Numbered from the stretch's first letter, positions 1-9,475 are shown. The stretch is DNA of 64,000 nt from an uncultured Hyphomonas sp. (GCF_963677035.1 NZ_OY781472.1:1798001-1862000); one strand, 5' to 3'. A program made the numbers and translations. The notes: generated from the sequence alone by a model not told the origin.

Positions 1-2574
1 CGTCTGACGGATCTGATCCTGGGCGTACAGCGGAGCAATTTCTATCAGACCGCCGCGGATGGCGGCCCGCATAGTTTCGTCAGCCTGAAGATTGCCAGCC
101 GCGTGTTGCGCGATGTGCCGGAGCCGAAACCGTTCCGCGAAATCTTCATGTCCAGCCCGAAAGTCGAAGGCGTTCACCTCCGGTTCGGCCCGGTTGCGCG
201 CGGCGGCTTGCGCTGGTCGGACCGGGCAGCGGACTACCGGACCGAAGTTCTGGGGCTGGTGAAGGCCCAGCAGGTGAAGAATGCGGTGATTGTGCCGGTC
301 GGTTCCAAAGGGGGCTTCTATCCCAAGCAATTGCCTGACCGGTCAGACCGCAACGCCTGGTTCGAGGGCGGCCGGGACGCGTACAAAGAGTTCATTGCGG
401 CACTGCTGGAACTGACAGACAATCTGGTCAATGGCGAAGTCACCCATCCGCCCGATACGGTTGTGTGGGACGGAGAGGATCCATACCTCGTCGTCGCCGC
501 CGACAAGGGCACCGCGACCTTTTCCGATACCGCAAATGCCATCAGCCTGGAAAAAGGCCACTGGCTGGGTGACGCGTTCGCATCCGGCGGATCGGCCGGA
601 TATGACCACAAGAAGATGGGTATCACGGCGCGCGGCGCCTGGGAGGCGGTCAAGCGGCACTTCCGCGAAATGGGAAAGGACATCCAGTCCGAACCCTTCA
701 CCGTGATCGGTGTCGGCGACATGAGCGGCGACGTGTTCGGCAATGGCATGCTGCTGTCGCCGGAAATCCGCCTCGTGGCGGCATTCAATCACATGCACGT
801 CTTTGTCGATCCGGATCCGGTCGATTCCGCGAAGAACCTTGCCGAGCGCCAGCGCCTGTTCGACCTGCCGCAATCGAGCTGGGAGGATTATGACACCAGC
901 CTGATTTCCAAAGGCGGCGGCATATTTGCGCGGGCGGCAAAGTCGATCGAATTGAGCGACGAGATCAAGGCGCTGACGGGCCTGAGTGCGGAGACGGTCA
1001 CACCTGACCAGTTGATCACTGCCTTGCTGAAGTCCAAGGCGGACCTGCTCTGGTTCGGCGGCATCGGCACCTATGTGAAGGCTGACAGCGAAACCAACAG
1101 TGAAGTGGGCGACCGCGCCAATGATGCCATCCGGGTCGGCGCCCATCAGCTGCGTGTAAAAGTCGTCGGAGAGGGGGCCAATCTGGGGCTTACCCAGGCC
1201 GCCCGGATCGAGTTTGCCCTGTCGGGTGGACGGATCAATACCGACGCCATCGACAATTCGGCCGGAGTCGATTCCTCGGACCACGAAGTGAACATCAAGA
1301 TCCTCGCGGCGGAAGCGATCCGCCTTGGCAATCTGGAGGAAGACAACCGGAATGACCTGCTGGCGAGTATGACCGATGATGTGGCGCACCATGTTCTGCG
1401 CCACAATTACGATCAGACGGCCGCGCTCACGCTGGCCGAGTCGACAGCGAAGCAGGACCATGAGGCGCTGGAGCGGCTGATGGTGCATCTGGAAAGCCGG
1501 GGCGTGCTCGACCGGGCGCTGGAAGGCCTGCCTGATACGGGCCATATGAAAGTGCGCGCTGAGCACGGGCAGGGGCTGAGCCGTCCGGAGCTGGCGGTGC
1601 TGCTGGCCTGGTCGAAGATCACCCTGTTTGACGATCTCGTTGCTTCCGACTTGCCGGACGATCCCTATTTCGAGGACGTGCTGAAGGCCTATTTCCCGAG
1701 CCCGATCGACTCCTATGGCGAGGCGATGGACAATCACCGCCTGAAGCGGGAGATCATTGCCACGGTGCTGGCAAACCGGTCGCTGGACATGGGCGGGACG
1801 ATCCCGGTCTTCCGTCTGCGGGAGATGACAGACACCAACGACATGGCTGCCATCGTGCGCGGCCTGGAGGCCGCCCGTGTGGTGCTGGACTTCGAAGGCT
1901 TCCAGCGCGAAGTCGATGCACTCGACAATGTCGTTCATGCGGATGTCCAGACCGACCTGCGGCTGCTTGCGGCGCAGGCCGTGAGCGCCGCTGCGGCGTG
2001 GTTCGTGACGGCCATGCCGAAAGGCACATTGCAGGAACTGGTTGATGCGACCCACGCGCCGCTGAACGAGTTCAAGGCAGCACTTGCGGACATCCACACG
2101 CATTTCCCCGCCGCGCAGATCGAACGCTCAACCCGCACCCTGGTGCGGCGCGGCGCACCGGAGGAACTGGCGCGCTGGGCATCGGCCATGGGGCTGTTTG
2201 CCCAGGGGCTCGTCGTCGTGGACCTTGCCAGTTCGACCGGCAAGCCAGTGCCCGAGGCAGGGGAGTGTTTCTTCCAGATTGGTGAAGCCCTGCGTCTGGA
2301 CCGGCTTCGCGTCTCCGCGCTGGACGGCCTCTCCAGGGCCGGGTTCTGGGATCGCGTTGCGGGGCGCCGCCTGATTGTCGAGATGGTCCAGACCCAGGCA
2401 GATGCAGCCCGCGATGCTCTGGCGGTTGGCGGGGCAGGGCCGTGGCTTTCCCACCACCAGGATGGCCGCAAGGACTTGCTGGCGACGCTGGCAGAGCTGG
2501 GTAAGGAAAAGGCCTGGAGCTTCGCGAAGTTTGCGCTGGCCGCTGATGCGGTGCGCCACTTCATGAAGCGCTGA
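1..2574 (+). CDS. gdhB: NAD-specific glutamate dehydrogenase, C-terminal part (5' end outside window)
   Basis: The frame is open from base 1, so the gene starts upstream. About 857 residues are visible out of the roughly 1,600 usual for the large bacterial NAD-GDH family (Bac_GDH). The enzyme oxidatively deaminates glutamate to 2-oxoglutarate in the cytosol. Visible signatures are the FGPVARGGLRWSDR segment, the substrate-lysine region VPVGSKGGFYPK and the nucleotide-binding stretch around VVGEGANLG. The frame ends at a TGA followed 21 bases later by a perfect hairpin terminator. Its product, 2-oxoglutarate, is the substrate of the sucAB complex encoded 22 kb away, but nothing in the sequence links their regulation. 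Confidence 0.95.
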   Translation, partial: RLTDLILGVQRSNFYQTAADGGPHSFVSLKIASRVLRDVPEPKPFREIFMSSPKVEGVHLRFGPVARGGLRWSDRAADYRTEVLGLVKAQQVKNAVIVPVGSKGGFYPKQLPDRSDRNAWFEGGRDAYKEFIAALLELTDNLVNGEVTHPPDTVVWDGEDPYLVVAADKGTATFSDTANAISLEKGHWLGDAFASGGSAGYDHKKMGITARGAWEAVKRHFREMGKDIQSEPFTVIGVGDMSGDVFGNGMLLSPEIRLVAAFNHMHVFVDPDPVDSAKNLAERQRLFDLPQSSWEDYDTSLISKGGGIFARAAKSIELSDEIKALTGLSAETVTPDQLITALLKSKADLLWFGGIGTYVKADSETNSEVGDRANDAIRVGAHQLRVKVVGEGANLGLTQAARIEFALSGGRINTDAIDNSAGVDSSDHEVNIKILAAEAIRLGNLEEDNRNDLLASMTDDVAHHVLRHNYDQTAALTLAESTAKQDHEALERLMVHLESRGVLDRALEGLPDTGHMKVRAEHGQGLSRPELAVLLAWSKITLFDDLVASDLPDDPYFEDVLKAYFPSPIDSYGEAMDNHRLKREIIATVLANRSLDMGGTIPVFRLREMTDTNDMAAIVRGLEAARVVLDFEGFQREVDALDNVVHADVQTDLRLLAAQAVSAAAAWFVTAMPKGTLQELVDATHAPLNEFKAALADIHTHFPAAQIERSTRTLVRRGAPEELARWASAMGLFAQGLVVVDLASSTGKPVPEAGECFFQIGEALRLDRLRVSALDGLSRAGFWDRVAGRRLIVEMVQTQADAARDALAVGGAGPWLSHHQDGRKDLLATLAELGKEKAWSFAKFALAADAVRHFMKR

Positions 2575-2595
2575 GGCAGTCTTTATCGAGCTAAA

Positions 2596-2632
2596 AAAAG
2601 TCCCGCACCCGGCCACCGGGTGCGGGACTTTT
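2596..2632. terminator. Bidirectional intrinsic terminator between gdhB and the M1 peptidase gene
   Basis: A perfect 17-bp inverted repeat (arms 2596-2612 and 2616-2632) has a 3-base loop. The arms begin with an A-run and end with a T-run, so transcripts from either strand end in U residues. It lies between two convergent genes and probably serves both. Confidence 0.93.
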
Positions 2633-2650
2633 GTTTGCAACTGTAAACGA

Positions 2651-5386
2651 TCAGTCTTCGGTGAAGATCGCCCGCACGTCGTCTGCTGCGCTGGCCTTGA
2701 GGGCGCTGCAATTCTCGCCGCGTTCAACACCCTGCGCCAGCGAGCGTTCATAGCCCGGGATCAGGTCAGCTTTGCTTTCGAAGAAGGATTCTGCGTCAGC
2801 CACACTGTCCAGCGTGCAGAATGAGCCGGCGGCCTTCGCCGTCTGCGGTTTCCGGATCAGCGGGATCTTCGCAATGATGTTCTCGAAATTATCCTTGATC
2901 ATTGGCCAGATGGTCGACTGCGCCTTCGGGTTTGCAAGCGAGTATCTGTAAATCGAGTACAATTCGTTGCCTGAGATATCATCGCCCAGGGACTGTTTGA
3001 ACAGGTCGGTCACGAGCTCCGGTGTGCCCTTCTCGGCAATGGCAGACAGGATGGTGACGCGTTCGGTCTGGTTCTCCGAATTCCGGACAAACTCAATCGC
3101 GCCCTCATAGAAGTCCCGGTCGCCGTTTTCCACGCCTGCGGCGACGGCGGAGTAAAGGTCTTCAGCCGGCAGGGCCGACGGATCGGCTTCCTGGCCGATG
3201 CCCAGATAAGCTTTGCCACGGTTCGCAATTTTTGCGCGGTCCGCGGCCCGGTTTCCGTCATCCAGAAGCAGGTTCCAGAGCGCGGGTGCGAGCAGGTGCT
3301 CGGACGTCGAAAGATCAGCTGCCGGACGTTCGGACAGATCGGTCCAGACCGGGCCGTACGTTGTTTCGATCCAATCGGCGAACCTGGCCTTTTCATCCTC
3401 GTTCAGCATCGCCTTGAGAGGTCCGATCATGTCGATCGAAGAATACATCGCGGCGGCCGATCCGCCAGCCGATGCTTCCAGACCGCTGATCAGATCGGCA
3501 ACGTTCAGTGTGCCGGCATCGAATCCTGCGCCGATGGAGTCGAGCATCATCATCTGCTCTGCCGGGCTCAGCGAGGCGTAATTGGCCCGCAGGGCGGTTG
3601 CATTGTCCACATCGGTCTTAAACCGCCAGTAACCGGCGCCGCCAGCATTTGGCATCACCCAGTCCGGGCAGGCATCAAGCGCGATCGTGGTCGTTTTGTC
3701 TGACAGCATTTGGCGAACGATATGATCGCCGGAGGCATCGTGCACGCGGGCCGCAAACGGAACTTCCCAGGTCTGGGCTTCCGTATCGATCTGCGAGCCG
3801 AGCGGTGCGTAGCGGCTCTGCGTGACCGTCAGTTCGCCGCCGGTTTCTGCCGCGCAGGACACATTGACGTCCAGGTAGGGGATCCCGGGTTGGGAAATGA
3901 AGGAGGTAAACGAGGAGACGACATCCGGTTGCCCCGAGCCGTCGGCCAGGCTTTGCATGAAGTCTTCGGTTGTTGCCACACCATCTTCGAAGCGGCGCAT
4001 GTGCAGGCGGATGCCATCGCGGAACGTCTCTTCGCCGAGATAGGTCTCGAACATATTCAGCACGCTGCCGCCCTTGCGGTAGGTGATGGAGTCGAACGCG
4101 TCGCCAATATCACCCGTGGTCAGGATTGGATTGCGGACCTGGCGGGTCGAGAGCAGGCTGTCGGTCGGCATCGCATCGAGGGTCGACAGAATGGGGCCGA
4201 GTGTCCAATTGCCATCAGGGTCGATGGCGGCCATCGTTTTGGTGCTGATCCAGGTCGCAAATGCTTCGTTCAGCCAGATATCGTTCCACCACGCCGGTGT
4301 AACGAGATTGCCGAACCATTGGTGGCCAAGCTCATGCGCGTGCGTGCCATAGACCGCGAGGCGCCGAGAAAGTGAGGTCCGGTCATCGATCAGCAGGGCA
4401 GATTCGCGGTAAACGATCGCGCCTGCATTTTCCATTGCGCCATAGGCGAAGTCGGCCGCAGCGATCAGGTCCAGTTTTCCGTATGGATACGGATAGTCAA
4501 AATAGGACTCCTGCCATTCGACCATGGGGGCGGTGATGTCGAGGGCGGCTTCGAGTTTGTCCCCCTTGCCGGCAGGAGCAAACCCGCGCAGCGGCACTTC
4601 TTCCGGGCGAAGATCCGTTGCCGGGATCGGGGCCGCTATGACTTTGTCATACGGGCCGACCATGAGGGCGACGAGATAGGACTGGATCGGCCGGGTTGTT
4701 GCAAAATGGTGGCGGACCATGCCGTCGCCGAGGTCTTCAGCCTCAATTTCCGCCCCGTTGGCGGCGACTTCCATTTCCGCCGGCGCGGTGACCGTCAGCG
4801 TGTAGGGGGTCTTGAAGCGCGGCTCGTCGAAGGACAGGAACATGCGGCGCGCATCAATATCTTCGAACTGGGTGACGAGATAGGGGCGGCCGCCCTGTTC
4901 GACCTTGTAGAGACCGGCGAGGTGATGATTGTACGGTGCCACGTACTCCGCGACCAGCGTCGCTTCTCCAGCGGGCAGGGGGGCATCGAAATCGATGCGT
5001 GAGACACCGTCAGGCGTTTCGTTTGGCGTGAAGGTGGCGGCGATTTCCATTCCGTCCGGCAGGACAGCCTTGATTGAGGAAACTTCCGGGCCGAGGGCAT
5101 CCAGCCAGATGCGTGAATGCGGCTGGTCCAGATGGAGATCGATTTCCTCGTATCCGGTGAACGTCTCAGCGTTCGGGTCCGTCACCAGGTCCAGACGGTA
5201 GGCCGTCGGGCGGACGCCGGTGGGCAGCTGGCCCTTCGGGATTTCGGCCTGAAGAACGGGGGGCTGCTCAACAATTGTAACAGATTCGGCGGACGCCGTG
5301 ACGGTATCGGCTGGCGTGCTGCACGCAGAAACCATGACAAAGGAGGCGACACCGGCAAGGAGAACGGTCGAGAATCTGGATTTCAT
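2651..5386 (-). CDS. M1-family zinc aminopeptidase, predicted lipoprotein
   Basis: This 911-residue protein begins with a signal peptide ending in a lipobox (VSAC, Cys22), so it is probably anchored in the envelope. It carries the M1 exopeptidase motif GAMEN (316-320) and the zinc site HELGH (351-355) with the third ligand Glu374. The C-terminal half resembles the ERAP1-like helical domain of M1 enzymes. It would remove N-terminal residues from peptides. It is transcribed divergently from the GST gene and converges on gdhB. A lipoprotein M1 peptidase is less usual than cytosolic PepN, but such forms occur in marine alphaproteobacteria and Xanthomonads. Confidence 0.92.
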   Translation of the reverse strand: MKSRFSTVLLAGVASFVMVSACSTPADTVTASAESVTIVEQPPVLQAEIPKGQLPTGVRPTAYRLDLVTDPNAETFTGYEEIDLHLDQPHSRIWLDALGPEVSSIKAVLPDGMEIAATFTPNETPDGVSRIDFDAPLPAGEATLVAEYVAPYNHHLAGLYKVEQGGRPYLVTQFEDIDARRMFLSFDEPRFKTPYTLTVTAPAEMEVAANGAEIEAEDLGDGMVRHHFATTRPIQSYLVALMVGPYDKVIAAPIPATDLRPEEVPLRGFAPAGKGDKLEAALDITAPMVEWQESYFDYPYPYGKLDLIAAADFAYGAMENAGAIVYRESALLIDDRTSLSRRLAVYGTHAHELGHQWFGNLVTPAWWNDIWLNEAFATWISTKTMAAIDPDGNWTLGPILSTLDAMPTDSLLSTRQVRNPILTTGDIGDAFDSITYRKGGSVLNMFETYLGEETFRDGIRLHMRRFEDGVATTEDFMQSLADGSGQPDVVSSFTSFISQPGIPYLDVNVSCAAETGGELTVTQSRYAPLGSQIDTEAQTWEVPFAARVHDASGDHIVRQMLSDKTTTIALDACPDWVMPNAGGAGYWRFKTDVDNATALRANYASLSPAEQMMMLDSIGAGFDAGTLNVADLISGLEASAGGSAAAMYSSIDMIGPLKAMLNEDEKARFADWIETTYGPVWTDLSERPAADLSTSEHLLAPALWNLLLDDGNRAADRAKIANRGKAYLGIGQEADPSALPAEDLYSAVAAGVENGDRDFYEGAIEFVRNSENQTERVTILSAIAEKGTPELVTDLFKQSLGDDISGNELYSIYRYSLANPKAQSTIWPMIKDNFENIIAKIPLIRKPQTAKAAGSFCTLDSVADAESFFESKADLIPGYERSLAQGVERGENCSALKASAADDVRAIFTED

Positions 5387-5508
5387 ATTGGATGCTCTTT
5401 AGTCAATTATCAGGGTATTTTTGAACCACAACTTCTTCCGTTTGGATAGATGTTCTTTACTCCTCTGGTCTAAATGTGAGCGGCAGACCGCAGGAGGCTC
5501 GCCTGCAG

Positions 5509-6183
5509 ATGATCCGACTTTATCACTGGTGCCTTGACCCGGCCGGGCGGCTGGTCCGGCTCTGTCTGGCTGAAAAAGGTCTGGGATTTGAAACAGTTGA
5601 GTCCTCTCCCTGGGCGCCGCATCCGGATCTCAAACTGCTCGGTCCGGGCGCCGTGGCGCCGGCTCTGCTCCAGGAGGGGACCGGCGGGCGGATCGTCGCA
5701 GTTGGCACGCGGGCGATCTGCGAATTCCTCGAAGAGTCGGTTGAGGGCGAGCACCTGTTGCCTTCCCATCCCGGCCAGCGCGCCGAGGCGCGGCGTCTCT
5801 GGGCCTGGGTAGAGCAGGGGTTCGAGGAAGTGACCGACACATTGCTGACCGAACGCGTGATGCAATGGGTGCGGCGCGACCGGCAGCCGGATTCGGAGAA
5901 ACTCCGCCGGGGCGCACACACGCTGCGCGGCAGGCTGACATTCCTCAATGCGCTGGTGGAAACCCATGGCTTCATCGCCGGGCGGGACCTGACGCTGGCC
6001 GATCTGGCCGCGGCAGCGCACCTCTCGGCCTGCGATTATTTCGGCGACATCCAGTGGGAAGCCGTGCCGGACCTGCGCACCTGGTATGCGCGGATAAAGT
6101 CGCGGCCGAGCTTCCGTCCGCTGCTTGCCGACCGGCTGGACGCCGTGCGACCTTCGCCGCACTATGCCGACCTTGATTTCTGA
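5509..6183 (+). CDS. Glutathione S-transferase family protein
   Basis: This 224-residue protein has an N-terminal thioredoxin-like domain (IRLYHWCLDP... and a VGTRAICEFLEE segment typical of the GSH site) and a helical C-terminal domain containing the family helix pattern GRDLTLADLAAAAHL. I start at ATG 5509 because AGGAGG lies 11 bases upstream (5492-5497); an in-frame GTG at 5476 would add 11 residues. Its end overlaps queG by 20 bases, suggesting translational coupling in a GST-queG-mtgA operon. The substrate is unknown. Confidence 0.88.
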   Translation: MIRLYHWCLDPAGRLVRLCLAEKGLGFETVESSPWAPHPDLKLLGPGAVAPALLQEGTGGRIVAVGTRAICEFLEESVEGEHLLPSHPGQRAEARRLWAWVEQGFEEVTDTLLTERVMQWVRRDRQPDSEKLRRGAHTLRGRLTFLNALVETHGFIAGRDLTLADLAAAAHLSACDYFGDIQWEAVPDLRTWYARIKSRPSFRPLLADRLDAVRPSPHYADLDF

Positions 6184-7297
6184 CCCGGCGGATCGCGCCG
6201 CATTTGCCAGGCAGCAGGCCCTCTCGCTCGGATTCGATGCGGTGGGCATTGCGCGGGCGGATGAAGCCTGGGCGGCGTCTGACCGGCTTGAGGCCTTTGT
6301 CGCGGCGGGCCATCACGGCACGATGGAATGGATGGAGACGACGCTGGAACGGCGCCGGACGCCGGTTTCCATGTGGGCGGGCGCGAAGTCCGCTGTCACC
6401 GTCGCGCTGAATTATGGCCCGGACCATGATCCGATGCGTACGCTCCAGCAGCGCGAGGCGGGGAACATCTCCGTCTATGCGCGCGGGAAGGATTATCACG
6501 ACACGCTGAAATCCCGCCTGAAACAATTCGCCCGGGAATTCGTGGCGAAGACCGGGGCGGAGGTGAAAGTCTTTGTCGATACCGCGCCGCTGATGGAAAA
6601 GCCGCTGGCCGCGAAGGCCGGGCTTGGCTGGCAGGGCAAACATACGAACCTTGTCAGCCGGGAACTCGGCTCCTGGTTCTTCCTCGGCGTGATGCTGACC
6701 GATGCGGAACTTCCCCCCGATATGCCAGAGGCAGACCATTGCGGCAGCTGCCGGAACTGTCTCGACATCTGTCCGACCCGGGCCTTTCCGGCGCCGTTCC
6801 AGCTCGATGCGCGGCGGTGCATTTCGTATCTCACCATCGAGCACAAAGGCCCGATCCCGGAGGAATTCCGCGCGGCGATGGGCAACCGGATATATGGCTG
6901 CGACGATTGTCTTGCCGTATGCCCGTGGAACAAGTTCGCCAGCACGGCCCGCGAAGCAGCCTTCCATGCGCGGGCGGAGCTGAAGCTGCCCGGCCTCGAC
7001 GAACTGGCGGCGCTGGACGATGCGGCCTTCCGCGAAGTCTTCTCCGGATCACCCATCAAACGCATCGGGCGGGACCGCTTCGTGCGCAATGTCTGCATCG
7101 CGATGGGGAACTCGGGCGCGGTCCGGTTCGTTCCACAGCTTGAAGGTCTGACGCGGGATGCCTCTGCGCTGGTGCGCGGGGCGGCTGTATGGGCCCTCTT
7201 GCAACTGGATGCGGAGCGGTTCTCTCTCGCGCGCTCACAGAATGTGGCCGGGGAAACAGACCCCGATGTGCTGAAGGAATGGAACACAAGCGCATGA
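6164..7297 (+). CDS. queG: Epoxyqueuosine reductase
   Basis: QueG carries out the last step of queuosine synthesis in tRNA, reducing epoxyqueuosine with a cobalamin cofactor and two [4Fe-4S] clusters. The 377-residue product shows the ferredoxin-like cysteine sets CGSCRNCLDICP (Cys193, 196, 199, 203) and CDDCLAVCP (Cys246, 249, 253). It also has the expected catalytic aspartate region FVDTAPLMEKPLA (Asp139). ATG 6164 gives the usual N-terminus and overlaps the GST gene by 20 bases; its stop overlaps the mtgA start in an ATGA. Length and motifs are normal for the family. Confidence 0.95.
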   Translation: MPTLISDPADRAAFARQQALSLGFDAVGIARADEAWAASDRLEAFVAAGHHGTMEWMETTLERRRTPVSMWAGAKSAVTVALNYGPDHDPMRTLQQREAGNISVYARGKDYHDTLKSRLKQFAREFVAKTGAEVKVFVDTAPLMEKPLAAKAGLGWQGKHTNLVSRELGSWFFLGVMLTDAELPPDMPEADHCGSCRNCLDICPTRAFPAPFQLDARRCISYLTIEHKGPIPEEFRAAMGNRIYGCDDCLAVCPWNKFASTAREAAFHARAELKLPGLDELAALDDAAFREVFSGSPIKRIGRDRFVRNVCIAMGNSGAVRFVPQLEGLTRDASALVRGAAVWALLQLDAERFSLARSQNVAGETDPDVLKEWNTSA

Positions 7298-8382
7298 AGA
7301 AGAAGCCGCCGGCAAAGAAGCCGCCAGCAAAGTCTCAGGGCCGCAGCCTGATGACGTATCTGGGGTGGGCGCTGAAATTCGCGCTCGGCCTGTTCGTGGG
7401 CGTACATATCTACGCGCTGGTGCTGAAGGCGGCGCCGGTGCCGGGCACGATACTGATGGCGCAGCGGGCGATGGGCGGCGAGAAGATCCGGCGGCAGATG
7501 GTTTCCATCGACGATATTTCCCCCAATCTGGTCCTCGCCGTGATCGCGGCGGAGGATACGCGTTTCTGCCAGCATACCGGCGTTGACCCGGACGCGATCG
7601 AGCAGGCGATCAGCGACTACAAGCAGGGCAAGGGCCTGCGCGGGGCATCCACCATCACCCAGCAGACGGCGAAAAACGTCTTCCTCTGGAATGGCGGCGG
7701 CTTTGCCCGCAAGGCGGTTGAAGCCTGGCTGGCGACCTTCATTGACGGTATGTGGGGCAAGCGCCGCGTCATGGAGGCCTATCTGAATGTCGCCGAATGG
7801 GGCGACGGGATTTTCGGCGCCGAGGCCGCTGCACGTGCCCGGTTTGGCAAATCGGCGGCTGACCTGACAGAACGCGAAGCCGCGCTGCTGGCGGCTGTGC
7901 TGCCCAGCCCGAACAAATGGCGCCTCGATCCGCCGGGGCCTTATGTCTCCAAACGCGCCGGCACGCTGCAGGCCCGTATGCGGGTCGTCCGTTCCGAAGG
8001 CCTCGCGTCCTGTGTGCTGGATGCTAAGGAGGTCCGCCGGTCCGCGCCGAAACGTCCGGCAAAGCCGCAGGCCCCCGCGCCGCAGGAGACCCGCCCGGAG
8101 GTCCAGCCGGAAACTCCCGCCGCGCGGCCCTCCCTGCCAGACCTGCCGCCGCCACCGGAAGAGGGGACCGGAGATGCGCCGCAGGATGAGGCGGTGACGG
8201 AAACGCCGGATGAGTTCGACAATTTCCTTCAGGATGCGCAGGACCGGTTCCGGGAGCAGGAGACGCCGCCCGCGCCAGCCCCGGCTCCGGGGCCTGACCC
8301 CGGTACGGAACCGGAAAGCACAGACAGTGCACCCGCATCCGGCCCGACGGATCTGCGGCCCCGGGACGGTACGCCCGGATGA
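7294..8382 (+). CDS. mtgA: Monofunctional biosynthetic peptidoglycan transglycosylase with long proline-rich tail
   Basis: This GT51 glycosyltransferase polymerises lipid II glycan strands at the outer face of the inner membrane. A Lys/Pro-rich cytosolic N-terminus is followed by one membrane segment (about 21-46). The GT51 domain has the catalytic EDTRF (Glu87) and the GASTITQQTAKN motif (117-128). The core ends near residue 240, as in ordinary MtgA. The remaining roughly 120 residues are Pro/Glu/Ala-rich and low in complexity, ending in the periplasm. The start overlaps the queG stop (ATGA); an alternative ATG at 7279 would add five residues. Confidence 0.92.
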   Translation: MKKKPPAKKPPAKSQGRSLMTYLGWALKFALGLFVGVHIYALVLKAAPVPGTILMAQRAMGGEKIRRQMVSIDDISPNLVLAVIAAEDTRFCQHTGVDPDAIEQAISDYKQGKGLRGASTITQQTAKNVFLWNGGGFARKAVEAWLATFIDGMWGKRRVMEAYLNVAEWGDGIFGAEAAARARFGKSAADLTEREAALLAAVLPSPNKWRLDPPGPYVSKRAGTLQARMRVVRSEGLASCVLDAKEVRRSAPKRPAKPQAPAPQETRPEVQPETPAARPSLPDLPPPPEEGTGDAPQDEAVTETPDEFDNFLQDAQDRFREQETPPAPAPAPGPDPGTEPESTDSAPASGPTDLRPRDGTPG

Positions 8383-8456
8383 TCGCACCCGCCAGCACGT
8401 GCGACGCCCATAAAGGCGCTTTGTGAGTAGGCTGAGTTTTTGGGTTTTCTTCAGGT

Positions 8457-8921
8457 TCAGGTTTCGGGCAGGGGCAGGTTCAACCCCCTTCTCCTTGGGG
8501 CTTGTGAGGGCAAGCGAACGCACTGCGTTCGCCCGAACAAGGGGTTGGGGATGAGGGGCCGCAGCATTTCTGCGAGCACGGCAAGTGCGGACAGGGCGTC
8601 GCCCCTCACCCCTCTCCGGCGGGAGAGGGGCAGCGTGCGGAGATATTCAGGCACAGCCGCCCGCCCGTCGCACGCGGCAGCAAGGCGGGCGGAAGCATAG
8701 GCTGCAGGCTTCAGGAACTCTCGTTCCGTCTTCTGCCCGGGGATCCAGTCAATCGAGTGAAGATACACGCGCCCATTCGCGCCGATGCACCAATGATACT
8801 TCACCCCGCGCCCATAGGCAGCGCGGATCTGCGCGCGCAGCATCAGCACCTGGACCCAGATCAGGGGCCAGAGGAAAGCGAGCTGCGGCGGGAACCAGGC
8901 AGGCGGGTGAAAGAGTGACAT
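8457..8921 (-). CDS. Small hypothetical protein reading into intergenic repeats
   Basis: The predicted 154-residue protein is not recognised. The first part, from ATG 8921, looks protein-like: an aromatic/hydrophobic stretch (AFLWPLIWVQVLML) that may enter the membrane, then a polar part containing HWCIGANGRVYLHSIDW. From about residue 95 onward the reading frame runs through palindromic repeats (PLSRRRG... and PSQAPRRRG...), giving an arginine- and proline-rich tail that is probably not an evolved domain. The gene may have lost its original stop to a repeat insertion, or may not be expressed. No clear ribosome-binding site is visible. Confidence 0.45.
   Translation of the reverse strand: MSLFHPPAWFPPQLAFLWPLIWVQVLMLRAQIRAAYGRGVKYHWCIGANGRVYLHSIDWIPGQKTEREFLKPAAYASARLAAACDGRAAVPEYLRTLPLSRRRGVRGDALSALAVLAEMLRPLIPNPLFGRTQCVRLPSQAPRRRGLNLPLPET
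8470..8645. repeat. Palindromic intergenic repeat cluster A
   Basis: Two adjacent repeat units are visible. The first (about 8477-8560) is an imperfect inverted repeat bounded by AACCCCCTT and AAGGGGTTGGGG, with a central palindrome made of GCGAACGCA and TGCGTTCGC around 8515-8534. The second (about 8597-8635) is a hairpin of CCCCTCTC and GAGAGGGG. Both look like the short palindromic repeats dispersed in alphaproteobacterial genomes. They overlap the 3' part of the doubtful small gene on the minus strand. Confidence 0.7.
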
Positions 8922-9014
8922 GGCGGGCAATATACGTCCGGGGGCGGAGGTGTCGGATAAGTTTATTTTTGCAGCAATGATTGCTGCAAGAAGGGACGCT
9001 TCAGGTGTGGGATA

Positions 9015-9330
9015 ACTTTCCAGAACGCGTCATCCCCAACCGCGCAGCGGTCTGGGGACCCATCTCCGAACGGGGCCTCGGGAACGTCATGTCATGACGC
9101 ACTTGCCGCGACGTTCCGGGATGGGCGCCCGGATGGCCGTTGGCCATCGGGCGTGACGCGTGTGGGGAGTAAGGCGAGCCCGCGCCCGTGCTTCGACTTC
9201 GCTCAGCATGAGCGCTTCGAGGGTACAGGAAAGAACAGGGCTCATCCTGAGCCAGGTCGAAGGATGAGCAGCAAAGAGAAAAGGTCCCGGATATTTGCTG
9301 CGCAAATTCCGGGATGACAGGGGCGTGCCT
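9015..9330. repeat. Palindromic intergenic repeat cluster B (gene-free stretch 8922-9475)
   Basis: No convincing gene lies between 8922 and 9475. The stretch is a mosaic of inverted repeats: CCCCAACCG.. with a matching CGGTCTGGGG, GGAACGTC with GACGTTCC, CCCGGATGGCC with GGCCATCGGG, and a long stem with arms at 9191-9212 and 9241-9262 (19 of 22 positions pair). Another stem has arms GTCCCGGATATTTGC and GCAAATTCCGGGAT near 9284-9315. A 30-base block (9187-9216) recurs exactly at 41372-41401, inside a methyltransferase gene. The minus-strand open frame across this region is a by-product of the repeats. Confidence 0.8.
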
Positions 9331-9422
9331 GGGGTGACTGGCGGAGGACGAAATATGTCTACGCCATGATCACGCATGACTACCCATGACGATACCGGAC
9401 TATAATGGACCAGATGTGCAAA

Positions 9423-9446
9423 CGCCCCGGATCTAAGTCCGGGGCG
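9423..9446 (-). terminator. Hairpin downstream of the SDR gene
   Basis: Inverted repeat CGCCCCGGA (9423-9431) / TCCGGGGCG (9438-9446) with a 6-base loop lies 30 bases after the stop of the minus-strand SDR gene. Only a short T-run (TTT) follows on that strand, so termination may be modest. Confidence 0.6.
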
Positions 9447-9475
9447 CGCAGGAATAATCGGATCGGATCGCCGGA

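Noticed and set aside
343..2103. 586-codon open frame on the minus strand across gdhB
   Set aside because: Its composition (His/Gln/Arg-rich, no domain) is that of an antisense frame in GC-rich DNA; the plus-strand protein is a clear NAD-GDH.
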